From the NCBI GenBank assembly GCA_029860345.1, contig JAOUBJ010000008.1, forward strand, positions 124,001-188,000: a stretch of 64,000 nt of DNA. The letters run 5' to 3'. Position 1 is the first letter of the stretch; the number at the start of each line of letters is the position of its first letter. A program made the translations under genes and the position numbers. A model generated the notes under the pieces. That model worked only from the letters and a program-made list of their open reading frames with translations. It had not been told where the DNA came from and did not search any database. Positions 35,221-44,519 of this stretch are shown piece by piece. The DNA comes from Candidatus Zixiibacteriota bacterium (GTDB taxonomy: Bacteria > Zixibacteria > MSB-5A5 > GN15 > FEB-12).

Positions 35221-37332
35221 ATGTCAAAGCGTACCAACCTCACTTGGGCCCAATCCCCGATGGATCTGTCGCGTTCATGTATCTTAATAGTCCTGTGCAT
35301 CCTGATGGTGTCATTCGTCGTCGGCGGCGCCCGGGCCAAGACAGTTGTCCGCATCAACAATCTCCCCTATGTCCAACCGGGCGACACTGTATCTATCGCG
35401 GTCAGCCTGGATAGCGTAACGGCAGGTCTGGACATGGCCGGATTCGACTTTATGATCAGTTGGGACAGGAGGGCTCTTCGGTTTATTGCCGCTCAACCCG
35501 GCCAGTTGCTTATTGACTGCGGCTGGGAGTATTTCAACTCCAGAGCGGACTCTTTGGACTGGGACGGATATCCGGCCACCATTCCGGTGGTCCGGGTCGT
35601 GAGTCTGGCCGATATGGCCAACGGGGACAATCACCCCACGTGCAACGCAACATCTCCGGGGGAGTTGGCAATACTAACCTTCGAAGCGAGCAACCACCCC
35701 AACAATCTTAGCCGCACATTCGGGCTTCATTTTGTGTGGGCCGATTGCGGCGACAACAGTATGGCCACAGTCGAAGGCAGCTTCTATATATCCGACGCAG
35801 TTTTCGAGAACGGCTCGGACTGGGCTATGGATACCTGGTTGCCCACCTTACGCGGCGCACCCGACGAATGCTCGGGCCCTGGTGCGGTTCGCGAGATCGA
35901 CTTTTACAACGGTCTGATCACGATGGCCCCCTCGGATTATGTGGGCGGGTCCGCCGTGTCGATCATTGGTGAGCCCTACACCTGGTTGGGATGGCCGGCC
36001 TCCGCGCAAATCGTCATCCAGAACCACAGGGCGCCGTGGTCCTCCTCCGGATTCGATCTGCTCGTTCGATATGATGCCGATGGCTTGAGGCTCCACTCTG
36101 TTCAGCAGGGCAGCGATCTCTTAGCCTGGGCTTGGGAGTACTTCCAATACGCATCCGATTCAACAGAGGGGCTGGTCCGCTTGGTTGCCATTGGGGATAT
36201 CAACAACGGAGACGTCCATCCGTCGAATCTGATTGACCAAGAGTGTGAACTGGCAACGCTCAACTTCATGGTAAGAAATGATCTGGCCAATATCGGACGG
36301 AAACTATCGCTAAGTTTTCAATGGATTGACTGCGGCGACAACACTTTTGCCAGTGCCCCCAGTGGTGACTCGCTCTATATCTCCGGCGATGTCTATGATG
36401 AATACGGCTTTCTGATAACTACTGATGACCCCTTCCCAACAACTCAGGGCGCGCCGAGCGAGTGCCTGACCGCCACGACCGTGCGTCGGTCGGTCGATTA
36501 CTACCAGGGCTTCATCCAAGTCGCTAATTCGAATCCGTCGGATGATACTGATCGTGGTGATGTCAATCTCAACGCCGTGCCTTATGAGGTTGCTGATTGG
36601 GTTCTGTTCACGAATTACTTCTTCTACGGCCTGAGTGTTTTCAACGTCAATATTGAAGCCCAGATCGCCAGTACTGATGTCAATAACGACGGGCTCATAC
36701 TGACGTTGGCCGATCTGATGTATTTTTATCGCATTGTAGTAGGTGATACTGAGCCGATCTGGAAAACCGGCGCCGTTGACGACACTGTTATAATCATCCA
36801 GGACACGATCGCCCACACGCTGTCTGTCACCTACCCTGACAGCCTGGCCATGCTGTACCTCACTTTCGACGGCACTATGGATTCACTACACTTCGAATCC
36901 GAGACGCATAGCGCCGGATACAATCACGATGGATATGCCACACGAGTGCTTGTCAGACCATCGCTAAACTACGGTGGCGGCGTTCCGGTACTACCGAGCG
37001 GCTTCCTAATGGACTACATTGGTGATGCCATGGCAGTCAGCGCGCATGCCGAGTATGACGGCGTTAATCCGATCCCTGCCATTGTTGTGATCGGCGACGG
37101 CGCACCCTGCTGCGTAATCCGTGGTAACATCAACCACGATCCGACCGGAGTGCTGGACATAGCAGATCTGGTCTACCTGGTGACATACATGTTCGACCTG
37201 GGACCGGCGCCGCCATGCCCCGGTGAGGCCGACGTGAATTCCGACGGCACTGGTGACATCGACATCGCAGACTTGATCTACCTGGTGGACTATATGTTCA
37301 ACGGCGGCCCGCCGCCGGTGCCGTGTCCGTAG
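35221..37332 (+). CDS. Secreted protein with two cohesin-like and two dockerin-like modules (candidate scaffoldin)
   Basis: 703 residues from the ATG at 35221, preceded by GGAGGAAAA. A signal peptide ends near GGARAK. Residues about 41-190 and 250-390 are two related beta-sandwich modules. Their features (PGDTVSIAVSLDSV, GFDFMISWDRRALRFI, ELAILTFEA and, in the second, GFDLLVRYDADGLRLHSV) resemble cohesins and related carbohydrate-binding sandwiches. Residues about 444-510 form an internal dockerin-like pair (RGDVNLNAVPYEVADWVLF and STDVNNDGLILTLADLM). After a further domain, residues 629-703 are the common C-terminal dockerin. If real, it could hold the other dockerin proteins. A perfect terminator follows. 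The cohesin call is inference from pattern only. Confidence 0.75.
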   Translation: MSKRTNLTWAQSPMDLSRSCILIVLCILMVSFVVGGARAKTVVRINNLPYVQPGDTVSIAVSLDSVTAGLDMAGFDFMISWDRRALRFIAAQPGQLLIDCGWEYFNSRADSLDWDGYPATIPVVRVVSLADMANGDNHPTCNATSPGELAILTFEASNHPNNLSRTFGLHFVWADCGDNSMATVEGSFYISDAVFENGSDWAMDTWLPTLRGAPDECSGPGAVREIDFYNGLITMAPSDYVGGSAVSIIGEPYTWLGWPASAQIVIQNHRAPWSSSGFDLLVRYDADGLRLHSVQQGSDLLAWAWEYFQYASDSTEGLVRLVAIGDINNGDVHPSNLIDQECELATLNFMVRNDLANIGRKLSLSFQWIDCGDNTFASAPSGDSLYISGDVYDEYGFLITTDDPFPTTQGAPSECLTATTVRRSVDYYQGFIQVANSNPSDDTDRGDVNLNAVPYEVADWVLFTNYFFYGLSVFNVNIEAQIASTDVNNDGLILTLADLMYFYRIVVGDTEPIWKTGAVDDTVIIIQDTIAHTLSVTYPDSLAMLYLTFDGTMDSLHFESETHSAGYNHDGYATRVLVRPSLNYGGGVPVLPSGFLMDYIGDAMAVSAHAEYDGVNPIPAIVVIGDGAPCCVIRGNINHDPTGVLDIADLVYLVTYMFDLGPAPPCPGEADVNSDGTGDIDIADLIYLVDYMFNGGPPPVPCP

Positions 37333-37346
37333 AAGTGAAATACAAT

Positions 37347-37373
37347 GGCAGGATCCTGGCGATCCTGCCTTTT
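37347..37373 (+). terminator. Intrinsic terminator after the cohesin-dockerin gene
   Basis: GGCAGGATC-CTGGC-GATCCTGCC, a perfect 9-pair stem, followed by TTTT, 15 bases after the stop codon. Confidence 0.85.
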
Positions 37374-37625
37374 ACTCCCAGCCAACCCCGGGGATTGTAA
37401 AAGCCATGCTATCATGGGCATACAAGCCTGTGTTGCGTCGATTCCGATAATTCGCCTCGCGCTTTCACCTTCGAGACAACCAAAGACCATTCAAGCGAGC
37501 TTGACAAAACAGCCGGATGCGTTCTCGCACAATACTTGGCGCGAACCTTTCTGTAGTAAAAGAGACTAATAGGTAGACAGTAGGTGTGGCGAAGACACTA
37601 ACAAAAGTAACAGAAGAGGTTTGGC

Positions 37626-40600
37626 ATGAAACGCATCACTCAAATGCAGGCGATGGTGGTAGTCATGGTGACGGTCCTGGCTTTGGTGGCTATGGCCGAC
37701 GTGCCGCAGATGATGAACTACCAAGGGAGACTGACCGATCAGTCCGGTGAGCCCCGTGACACTGTCGTGTCGGTTTCATTTGCGGTTTACCGCGATGCCA
37801 CTGGCGGTGAGGCAGTATGGAGTGAAACTCACCCCGATGTAATCGTAGTAGCCGGTCGGTTAAATGTTCGTTTGGGCTCTGTTGATCCGATCAGCGATGC
37901 CGTATTTGACGGAAGCGAGCGCTGGCTAGGGATCACGATCGGTGACGACGCGGAGACTTCACCTCGGACTCGTCTTACCTCGGCCGGCTACTCGCACCGA
38001 GTGAGTACGGTCGACGGAGCAACGGCGGGGAATCTTGTCGGAGATCTAAACGTCTCAGGCGCTATAACCAGTGGACAGCCGCCGGACCCGGGGATGGAAG
38101 CGGCATCCAATCAGATCTTTATCAACGGATCGGACGGTGTCATAATCTCCAGAGAGGGGCAGGTTTACCTGGGGAGAGGTCAGCCGTCCGACAGCCCCGA
38201 TTACCCCGACTTTTCCGATATCCAGGTCGGTGTCGGCACTCGAACGCCACAGCATACTCTGGACGTAGCCGGCGACATTCATGCCAGTGGAACCCTGGCG
38301 ATCGGCAACTCGATTTACCACGACGGCGTACTGAACCAGGTGCGAACCTCAGGCCCCACCTTGTCGCTGGGACGTGAGCCGAGTTACGGCACCTTTGATG
38401 ATATCAAGGTCGGCATTGGAACCGCGACGCCTGGTTCCAAACTTGATGTAGCCGGAACTGCTCGCATGACCGGCTTCCAACTGACCACTGGCGGGACCAA
38501 TGGATTTGTGCTTACTTCAGACGGCAGCGGCGTCGGCACTTGGCAGCCCACACCCGACTTTACGCCCCCGCCCAGTGACGGCGACTGGGAGCTCGGTCAT
38601 CCTAATCCCGATGTGCTGTTCACAATGGGAGATTGGGGCGTTGCGCGGCAGGGTGCGACATTGCACGGAGTGGCTGCAAACACGCACATCAACTTGGGTG
38701 GCTCCAGCGTCACCGGCACAGCCGGCAACGATCATCCCTTTGCCACGGTTAGCGGCGGTTTCGAGCACATAGCCGGCGGCCCATACAGTAGCATTGGGGG
38801 CGGATATCGGAATAGAGCTTGGGAGGAATACGCAGTCGTGGCCGGAGGATATCGCAACCGGGCCAAGGGCAGATTCTCGTCCGTTCTCGGAGGCGACGAC
38901 AACATTGCTGAACACGAGATGACGGTGATCGGCGGCGGTGCTCACAATCGCGCCGTGGGCTCGTACTCGGTCGTAACCGGTGGCTATCACTGTCACGCGT
39001 ATGATGACATGGACGTAGTGGGTGGCGGCCGGTACAATATCGCCGGGATGGACGACGGCGTCAATCAGGAGGCCCACTATGCCACCGTAGCCGGGGGCGG
39101 CCAGAACAATGCATGGAAGAAAGGTACGTTTATCGGCGGTGGTTACAATAATCATGCCGACGGCCAGTTCGCCAGTATCGTCGGCGGCACCTACAACCGG
39201 GTATACGCCGTCTTAGGCTCTATCGGCGGCGGCGGCAGCACTGTGTCAGGTGACGCGAGCACAGCCAACCTTGTTTATGACCGTTGGGGTACTATCGGCG
39301 GCGGCGGCGACAACCTGGCCGGCAACGATGACGGCGATATGCTCAGCGCCGAATTCGCCACCGTGGGCGGCGGTCAGGGCAACGAAGCCACAGGAAGTCA
39401 TACTACAGTTGGTGGTGGTTATCTCAATACGGCGACGGATTCCTGGTCTACCATCGGCGGCGGATACCAGAACTCCGTGGATGGACGGCAGGCAACAATC
39501 TCGGGAGGTAGAGGAAATGTAATACGGGCAGAAGGCACGTCCTACAGTTTTTCATCAGTCATTGGGGGAGGTTGGTTCAATGATCTCCATGGCAAGTATT
39601 CAACGATCGGAGGCGGTAGACAACATGTGATAAAGGGCTTTTACAGTACCATTGCGGGTGGTGGTGCCTGCTCTACTTTAGCGAGTGGTGCGACCATCTC
39701 GGGCGGTGGCTGGGATTTCACCCTGGTCGCTGGGGACGGGAACCCTTTACCTGAGGCGTATGAGACCGGTCATGTTGTCTATGATCATTATGGTACCATC
39801 GGCGGCGGCATGACCAACAGGGTTGGTACCGTTGGATCAGATGTCGAAGATGCACAGTGGGCTACCATTAGCGGCGGTGCGAACAATACTGCCAGCGCGG
39901 CTCATGCCACAATCGGCGGCGGCCATGACAACTATGCCTCCGGCGAGTTCAGCACCATCGGCGGGGGCAAATCCTGCGCTGCAAAGGACTATTACGCCGT
40001 TGTCGGCGGCGGAAACGGGAACATCGCCTCGGCTGGACATGCCACCGTTGGCGGAGGCTTTGACAACAAGGCAACGGCCAACTTATCCACGGTGGGTGGC
40101 GGACGAAGCAATCTGGCCAGCGGCCCCCAATCGACGGTTGGCGGCGGGTATGGCGACACGGCCACAGGAGACTTCTCCACCATCGCAGGTGGTTACTGGA
40201 ACAAGGCGTACGGCAGCATAAGCACGGTAGGCGGCGGCGCCTGGGATACTGCGTCCGGGGATTTTTCAACGGTGCCCGGAGGATGGGGCAACATAGCTGA
40301 GGGCGACTATTCGCTGGCGGCCGGTCGGAGAGCGCGCGCCGAACACCTGGGGACATTCGTCTGGGGTGATGCTACCGATGCGGTGTTCAATTCTACCGAT
40401 GTCAATCAGTTTCTCATCCGCGCCGATGGTGGCGTCGGTATTAACGTGGACGATCCATCAGAGGATCTCGATGTGTTAGGAACCGCTAAGTTGAGAAACA
40501 TGCCGGCTGACCCTGGGGGCACGTACTCTGTCATGGTCGACGCTACCGGAGTATTGTACAAGGGTGCATCAAGCAAAAGGTATAAGGAAGACATCAAACC

Positions 40601-40979
40601 GCTAAAGACTGACTCGCGCCAGACTCTCCTGTTGGAGCCGGTCAGATTCCGGTGGAAAGATTCTGGTAACGAAGACGTTGGGTTGATCGCTGAGGATGTG
40701 GCTAACGTGATTCCGGAACTGGCTGTATACGATAGCAACGGCAGACCTGACGGTGTTCGGTACGACAAAGTAGCCCTCTATCTTCTGGGTACGGTGAAGG
40801 ATCAAAGCCGCTTAATTGAGGAACAGAAGACTGAACTGAGCCTGTTGCGACAGCAAAACAGTTCCGAGATTCAAACCTTGAAAGAGGAAATGGCCCAGCT
40901 GCAGGAGCTCTTTGAAACTGTCCTGGCTCAACAGAACGATACCAAGGTCAACGGTACAAGTCTCGCGGCCAAGAATTGA
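37626..40979 (+). CDS. Giant surface adhesin with YadA-like head repeats and S74 self-cleaving chaperone domain
   Basis: 1117 residues. A signal peptide (cut near AMADVPQ) and an N-terminal domain (MMNYQGRLTDQSGEP, SFAVYRD) are followed by a linker and about 40 short repeats of 14-16 residues (about 360-910), such as ATVGGGQGNEATGSHT and TVGGGYLNTATDSWS. These are the left-handed roll of trimeric YadA-type heads. The C-terminus (about 980-1117) is a peptidase S74/endosialidase chaperone domain, SSKRYKEDIKPL, with Ser982 and Lys987 as the likely catalytic pair, then a coiled coil. S74 domains trimerise the fibre and cut themselves off. No outer-membrane anchor is seen. The gene is 21 bases before a dockerin gene. 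Confidence 0.85.
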   Translation: MKRITQMQAMVVVMVTVLALVAMADVPQMMNYQGRLTDQSGEPRDTVVSVSFAVYRDATGGEAVWSETHPDVIVVAGRLNVRLGSVDPISDAVFDGSERWLGITIGDDAETSPRTRLTSAGYSHRVSTVDGATAGNLVGDLNVSGAITSGQPPDPGMEAASNQIFINGSDGVIISREGQVYLGRGQPSDSPDYPDFSDIQVGVGTRTPQHTLDVAGDIHASGTLAIGNSIYHDGVLNQVRTSGPTLSLGREPSYGTFDDIKVGIGTATPGSKLDVAGTARMTGFQLTTGGTNGFVLTSDGSGVGTWQPTPDFTPPPSDGDWELGHPNPDVLFTMGDWGVARQGATLHGVAANTHINLGGSSVTGTAGNDHPFATVSGGFEHIAGGPYSSIGGGYRNRAWEEYAVVAGGYRNRAKGRFSSVLGGDDNIAEHEMTVIGGGAHNRAVGSYSVVTGGYHCHAYDDMDVVGGGRYNIAGMDDGVNQEAHYATVAGGGQNNAWKKGTFIGGGYNNHADGQFASIVGGTYNRVYAVLGSIGGGGSTVSGDASTANLVYDRWGTIGGGGDNLAGNDDGDMLSAEFATVGGGQGNEATGSHTTVGGGYLNTATDSWSTIGGGYQNSVDGRQATISGGRGNVIRAEGTSYSFSSVIGGGWFNDLHGKYSTIGGGRQHVIKGFYSTIAGGGACSTLASGATISGGGWDFTLVAGDGNPLPEAYETGHVVYDHYGTIGGGMTNRVGTVGSDVEDAQWATISGGANNTASAAHATIGGGHDNYASGEFSTIGGGKSCAAKDYYAVVGGGNGNIASAGHATVGGGFDNKATANLSTVGGGRSNLASGPQSTVGGGYGDTATGDFSTIAGGYWNKAYGSISTVGGGAWDTASGDFSTVPGGWGNIAEGDYSLAAGRRARAEHLGTFVWGDATDAVFNSTDVNQFLIRADGGVGINVDDPSEDLDVLGTAKLRNMPADPGGTYSVMVDATGVLYKGASSKRYKEDIKPLKTDSRQTLLLEPVRFRWKDSGNEDVGLIAEDVANVIPELAVYDSNGRPDGVRYDKVALYLLGTVKDQSRLIEEQKTELSLLRQQNSSEIQTLKEEMAQLQELFETVLAQQNDTKVNGTSLAAKN

Positions 40980-41000
40980 CATCGACGGAGTGGATATGTT

Positions 41001-41558
41001 ATGAAACGCTCACAATATACAATGGTTACGGCGATGCTGATGACGACGCTGCTGGTCGGTTCCGCGTTCGGCGATGGCCGCAAGATCGACGCACCGGCGA
41101 AAACCAGCCAAACAGTCGATCAGCAGCTAAGTCTCCAACTGCGGAGTGCCGTGACCACGACCAGTTCCGGTCAGCAGATCACCTGGCAAATGGTCTCTAA
41201 TGGCGGGACCGACGGTTCCTCGCCCAATCACGTACTGGTCGGCACGGTCAGCCAGACTGCTACCGGCTACGGCGAATCCGAGAGTTTCGGCCTCAGCCAT
41301 GGTTTTTGGCAGGAATCAGGCGGCGGTGGCACATGCTGCCTGCCAACCATCCGGGGCAACGTCGATTACGACATCAGCGACAATACTGATATTTCCGATC
41401 TGGTCTACATGGTCGACTACATGTTTACCGGCGGACCGGCACCCCCTTGTTTCGAGGAAGCCGATATGGACGCCAGTATGACCATCGACATCTCTGATTT
41501 GGTTTATCTGGTCGACTATATGTTTACCGGTGGACCGGCGCCGTTGGCGTGTCCGTAA
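41001..41558 (+). CDS. Small secreted dockerin protein, paralogue of the 30157 gene
   Basis: 185 residues. A signal peptide (cut near AFGDGRK) is followed by a Gln/Thr/Ser-rich stretch and the same short domain as in the gene at 30157 (GQQITWQMVSNGG, LVGTVSQTATGYGESESFG, HGFWQE). The dockerin-like module opens TCCLPTIRGNVDYD and ends LACP. It starts 21 bases after the S74 adhesin and lacks a promoter of its own, so the two are probably co-expressed. The middle domain is unrecognised. Confidence 0.82.
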   Translation: MKRSQYTMVTAMLMTTLLVGSAFGDGRKIDAPAKTSQTVDQQLSLQLRSAVTTTSSGQQITWQMVSNGGTDGSSPNHVLVGTVSQTATGYGESESFGLSHGFWQESGGGGTCCLPTIRGNVDYDISDNTDISDLVYMVDYMFTGGPAPPCFEEADMDASMTIDISDLVYLVDYMFTGGPAPLACP

Positions 41559-41566
41559 ACATTCAG

Positions 41567-41622
41567 TAGGTCAGGACCCTTGCGGTCCTGACGTTTGGGT
41601 CAGGTCCATAAAGGACCTGACC
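41567..41622. repeat. Two tandem dispersed hairpins
   Basis: GTCAGGACC-N5-GGTCCTGAC (41570-41592) then GGTCAGGTCC-N5-GGACCTGACC (41598-41622). They belong to the family at 24024 and 33945. Lying just after a stop codon they may act as mRNA 3' ends. Confidence 0.75.
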
Positions 41623-41672
41623 TACAAGAGACTCGCTACTGAGGATGTCACAATCGCAGCAAACCAAAGAAG

Positions 41673-41696
41673 CCACCCTCGCGCGGGTGGTTTTTT
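41673..41696 (+). terminator. Intrinsic terminator of the adhesin-dockerin operon
   Basis: CCACCC-TCGCGC-GGGTGG followed by six T, about 115 bases after the dockerin gene stop. Confidence 0.85.
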
Positions 41697-41751
41697 ATTG
41701 CTTATCGAATCTGCTGATGGTGGTGGTGGGCGACCCCGCTCGACACAGGCA

Positions 41752-41852
41752 AGGCGACAAATCGCTTTTTGGCGCCGCCCCCCTGTATCAGGGTTTGCAA
41801 GGCAATCCTTGGCTACTGTTTCGATGCTGTCAGGCGAGTCGCCTTACAGCAC
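41752..41852. repeat. 100-bp direct repeat, left copy
   Basis: Starts AGGCGACAAATCGC, contains GCCGCCCCCCTGTATCAGG and ends CTGTCAGGCGAGTCGCCTTA. A second copy in the same orientation lies at 43442-43541, so the pair flanks the NtrC-type gene exactly. Each copy carries inverted GGCGA/TCGCC ends. Confidence 0.8.
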
Positions 41853-41930
41853 CCGCCCCACCCCCAAAGAGGCTTTGAGGGTGCCACCCGGCCTCGCCCC
41901 TGGACTCCGCTCGGGGTGACATCTGAAAGA

Positions 41931-43310
41931 CTAGTCGTCGTCTGCGTCGTCTTTGCCTATCGAGTATTTCTTGATTTTATCAAACAACGTCGTGTAGTCG
42001 ATCTTGAGAATCTTGGACGCCTTGCGCTTGTTGTTGCGCACCTCTTTCAAGACGCGCAGGATGGCAGCCTTCTCGGCGCGCGCCTGGGCATGAGCACCTA
42101 TCTCCTTGAGCCCGGCTCCCTCCCGCAGTCTGATCTCATCGGTTGAACGAATACGGATAGCCAGATGCTCCGGCGTGACTTTCTTGCCTTCGGCCAGTAT
42201 AACGGCACGTTCGACGGTGTTCTCAAGCTCACGCACGTTGCCCGGCCAGTGATATTTCTCAAGCAGACCAATAGCATCACGCGAGAAGCTCTTGGGCTTT
42301 CCCTTCTTGTTGCACGTGTGCCGAGCCAAGAAATACTCAGCCAACTCCTTGACATCTTCGGGCCGTTCACGAAGGGGTGGAATCAGGATCGGAAACACCG
42401 ACAGCCGATAGTACAAATCCTCGCGGAACTTCTTGATCTTGATCTGCTCGGAGAGATCCATGTTGGTGGCTGCGATGACCCGGACATCCACGTCGATGGA
42501 CTTGGTGCCGCCGAGACGTTCGAAGTTCTTTTGCTGCAGGACGCGCAGGAGTTTTGCTTGTAACGATATATCCATGTCGCCGATTTCATCCAGGAATATT
42601 GTCCCGGTATCGGCGATTTCGAACTTACCCATCTTTCGGGCGTGCGCACCGGTGAATGCACCTTTCTCCGAACCAAACAGTTCGTTTTCCAGAAGTTCGT
42701 GCGGGATGGCCGCGCAGTTGAGCGTGACAAAGGGACGATCCTTGCGCGGTGAAAGCAGATGGATCGATTTCGCAAACAGTTCCTTACCGGTTCCGGTTTC
42801 ACCGTTCAATAGTACGGCAGCATCGGCTCCGGCCACTTTCTGGATCAGTTTGCAAATCTCGACCATCTTCGGATTCTTGCCTATGATATCCTGGAACCCC
42901 TCCTGCGCGAACAGTTCTTCTCTCAGCAGGCTGTTCTCGGCCAGCAAGCGTCGGTTTTCCATTGCCCGGTTGATCAGCACACAAAGATGCTCGGTGTCGA
43001 AAGGTTTGGTGATAAAATCGAAGGCGCCCTTTTTCATGGCGGCCACGGCATCTTCAATAGTGCCGTAGGCGGTCATCACAATAACCGATGTGTCGTGGTC
43101 GGTTTTCTTGACCCCATCGAGCACCGTCAGGCCGTCCACATCGGGCATCTTCAGATCGGTGACGACAACATCGTAGGACTTGTTTTGGATCAGATCGAGA
43201 GCTTTCTGCCCGTTGCCGGCCGAGTCGACGCGATGTCCTTCTTCGGCCAACGTCTCTCGAAGCATGTTGCGCATGGAATCTTTGTCATCAACAACAAGAA
43301 TACTGGACAC
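41931..43310 (-). CDS. NtrC-family sigma-54 response regulator
   Basis: 459 residues. Receiver domain 1-120 (SILVVDDKDSMRNML, phospho-acceptor Asp in VVVTDLKMPDVDG, Lys in FDFITKPFD). Sigma-54 AAA+ domain about 140-375 with Walker A GETGTGKELFAKSIH and GAFTGAH. A Fis-type helix-turn-helix lies near the C-terminus (RKASKILKIDYTTLFDKIKK). It starts at GTG with GAGGTG at 8 bases. No histidine kinase gene adjoins, so the partner must be elsewhere. It would activate RpoN-dependent promoters. Confidence 0.95.
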   Translation of the reverse strand: MSSILVVDDKDSMRNMLRETLAEEGHRVDSAGNGQKALDLIQNKSYDVVVTDLKMPDVDGLTVLDGVKKTDHDTSVIVMTAYGTIEDAVAAMKKGAFDFITKPFDTEHLCVLINRAMENRRLLAENSLLREELFAQEGFQDIIGKNPKMVEICKLIQKVAGADAAVLLNGETGTGKELFAKSIHLLSPRKDRPFVTLNCAAIPHELLENELFGSEKGAFTGAHARKMGKFEIADTGTIFLDEIGDMDISLQAKLLRVLQQKNFERLGGTKSIDVDVRVIAATNMDLSEQIKIKKFREDLYYRLSVFPILIPPLRERPEDVKELAEYFLARHTCNKKGKPKSFSRDAIGLLEKYHWPGNVRELENTVERAVILAEGKKVTPEHLAIRIRSTDEIRLREGAGLKEIGAHAQARAEKAAILRVLKEVRNNKRKASKILKIDYTTLFDKIKKYSIGKDDADDD

Positions 43311-43441
43311 GTTTATTCACCTCAAAGCATGGTCCGGCTTCTTTGCAGCGGCCAAAGAAGCGCCTACTATTGAGCTTTATCGGATAAACGTGGGCTGCTT
43401 ATGAGCCAACCGTTGCGCAATAATAGAACAGAAGACAGGTC

Positions 43442-43541
43442 AGGCGACAAGTCGCTTCCTGGTGCCGCCCCCCTGTATCAGGTTTTGCAAAGTGGACACC
43501 GGTTACTGTTTCAAGGCTGTCAGGCGAGTCGCCTTACCGCA
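43442..43541. repeat. 100-bp direct repeat, right copy
   Basis: Second copy of the element at 41752-41852. Long identical blocks remain (GCCGCCCCCCTGTATCAGG, GCTGTCAGGCGAGTCGCCTT), with scattered changes in between. Confidence 0.8.
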
Positions 43542-43575
43542 CTTTATACGGGGGTTAGATAGACCAAGCTCTCAA

Positions 43576-44250
43576 TCACTTCAGGCTTTTCGCAGCTCGG
43601 ATGCCAACCGGGGAATGAGTGTAGCCGCCGACATTCACCTGCATCTGGTACACACCGGTGTAGCCGGACTTTGTTGGTATCCACATAAGCTGGTGGCGCC
43701 CGGGAGCCATCAGCGAATCAACCATTGATTGCACGATAAACCGCCCACGGCGGTTCAATATGCTGATCGAGACCAAAGCCGAATCGTCATCCAACTCAAG
43801 CCACAGTTTGTCTGAGATAGAATCCACGTAATCGATTCGACTGTTCAACTCCCAGCGGTGATAGAGCACCTCCAATTCCCCATCGGAACGGTCGCCACAA
43901 TCATCGACCACATAACGGTAATGTCCGGGCTCAACCAGACGGCCGTAATCGTCTCTTTTGTTCCAGTAGAAATTGTAGTAGCCTGAGGACATTAACCGGT
44001 CCACCAGGGAGCGGACAATATGATTGAGACTATCAAGGACATTGATCCTAACCCGGCAGTTGCCACCTCGTTCAAGCGGCAGCCAGATACGCACCCGTTG
44101 GGCGTCGACCGTGTCGGCGGGCGGGTAAGACAGCTCGGCCATGGTCTGCACCACCAGGCTGTCCTCGGCAACAGCGTCAGACGAATTGAAAGCAAGGGCG
44201 AGTATGGCCACAATTGTCGTCCACCGACACAATGATTTCAGAAAATACAT
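43576..44250 (-). CDS. Secreted protein with two FlgD-like Ig domains
   Basis: 224 residues with a signal peptide (cut near AVAEDS). Two similar beta-sandwich units follow. The first carries VRINVLDSLNHIVRSLVDRL and GYYNFYWNKRDDYGRLVEPG; the second has VSISILNRRGRFIVQSMVDS and GRHQLMWIPTKSG. This is the FlgD Ig-like pattern common at the ends of secreted proteins in FCB bacteria; here it makes up the whole mature protein. TATAAT lies 8 bases before the ATG with no ribosome-binding site, so a leaderless mRNA is possible. Confidence 0.72.
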   Translation of the reverse strand: MYFLKSLCRWTTIVAILALAFNSSDAVAEDSLVVQTMAELSYPPADTVDAQRVRIWLPLERGGNCRVRINVLDSLNHIVRSLVDRLMSSGYYNFYWNKRDDYGRLVEPGHYRYVVDDCGDRSDGELEVLYHRWELNSRIDYVDSISDKLWLELDDDSALVSISILNRRGRFIVQSMVDSLMAPGRHQLMWIPTKSGYTGVYQMQVNVGGYTHSPVGIRAAKSLK

Positions 44251-44402
44251 AGGCCAATATTATACAATGCAGCGACGGCGGCCAGTTCAAAAAACGACTG
44301 ATTGCTGAGATAACCGGTGTCCTCCTATGCAGCCTGTTTAGGGCGGCGTCCCTGCGCCGAAGGTCCGCCGCAGGAGGGATGCCGCCGATACTGGCAGGAT
44401 TA

Positions 44403-44475
44403 CAGTCCGCCGCGGCGGACTGCCCCACTCCAGGGAATAGCGGCGGATCACGCCGAGTCGCTAATCCGACTCGGC
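44403..44475. repeat. GC-rich palindrome and hairpin after the RND operon
   Basis: CAGTCCGCCGCGGCGGACTG (44403-44422) is a perfect 20-base palindrome. GCCGAGTCG-N6-CGACTCGGC (44452-44475) is a perfect 9-pair hairpin about 45 bases after the RND stop codon. It has no T tract, so it may protect the mRNA 3' end rather than stop transcription. Confidence 0.6.
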
Positions 44476-44519
44476 AGAACCCACCGAACAACAAACGGAG
44501 ACTCTCTGGTCAAACCCAC

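Noticed and set aside
37501-37540. Promoter of the S74 adhesin from a perfect TTGACA at 37501
   Set aside because: No acceptable -10 within 15-19 bases; the nearest, CAATAC, is 23 bases away.
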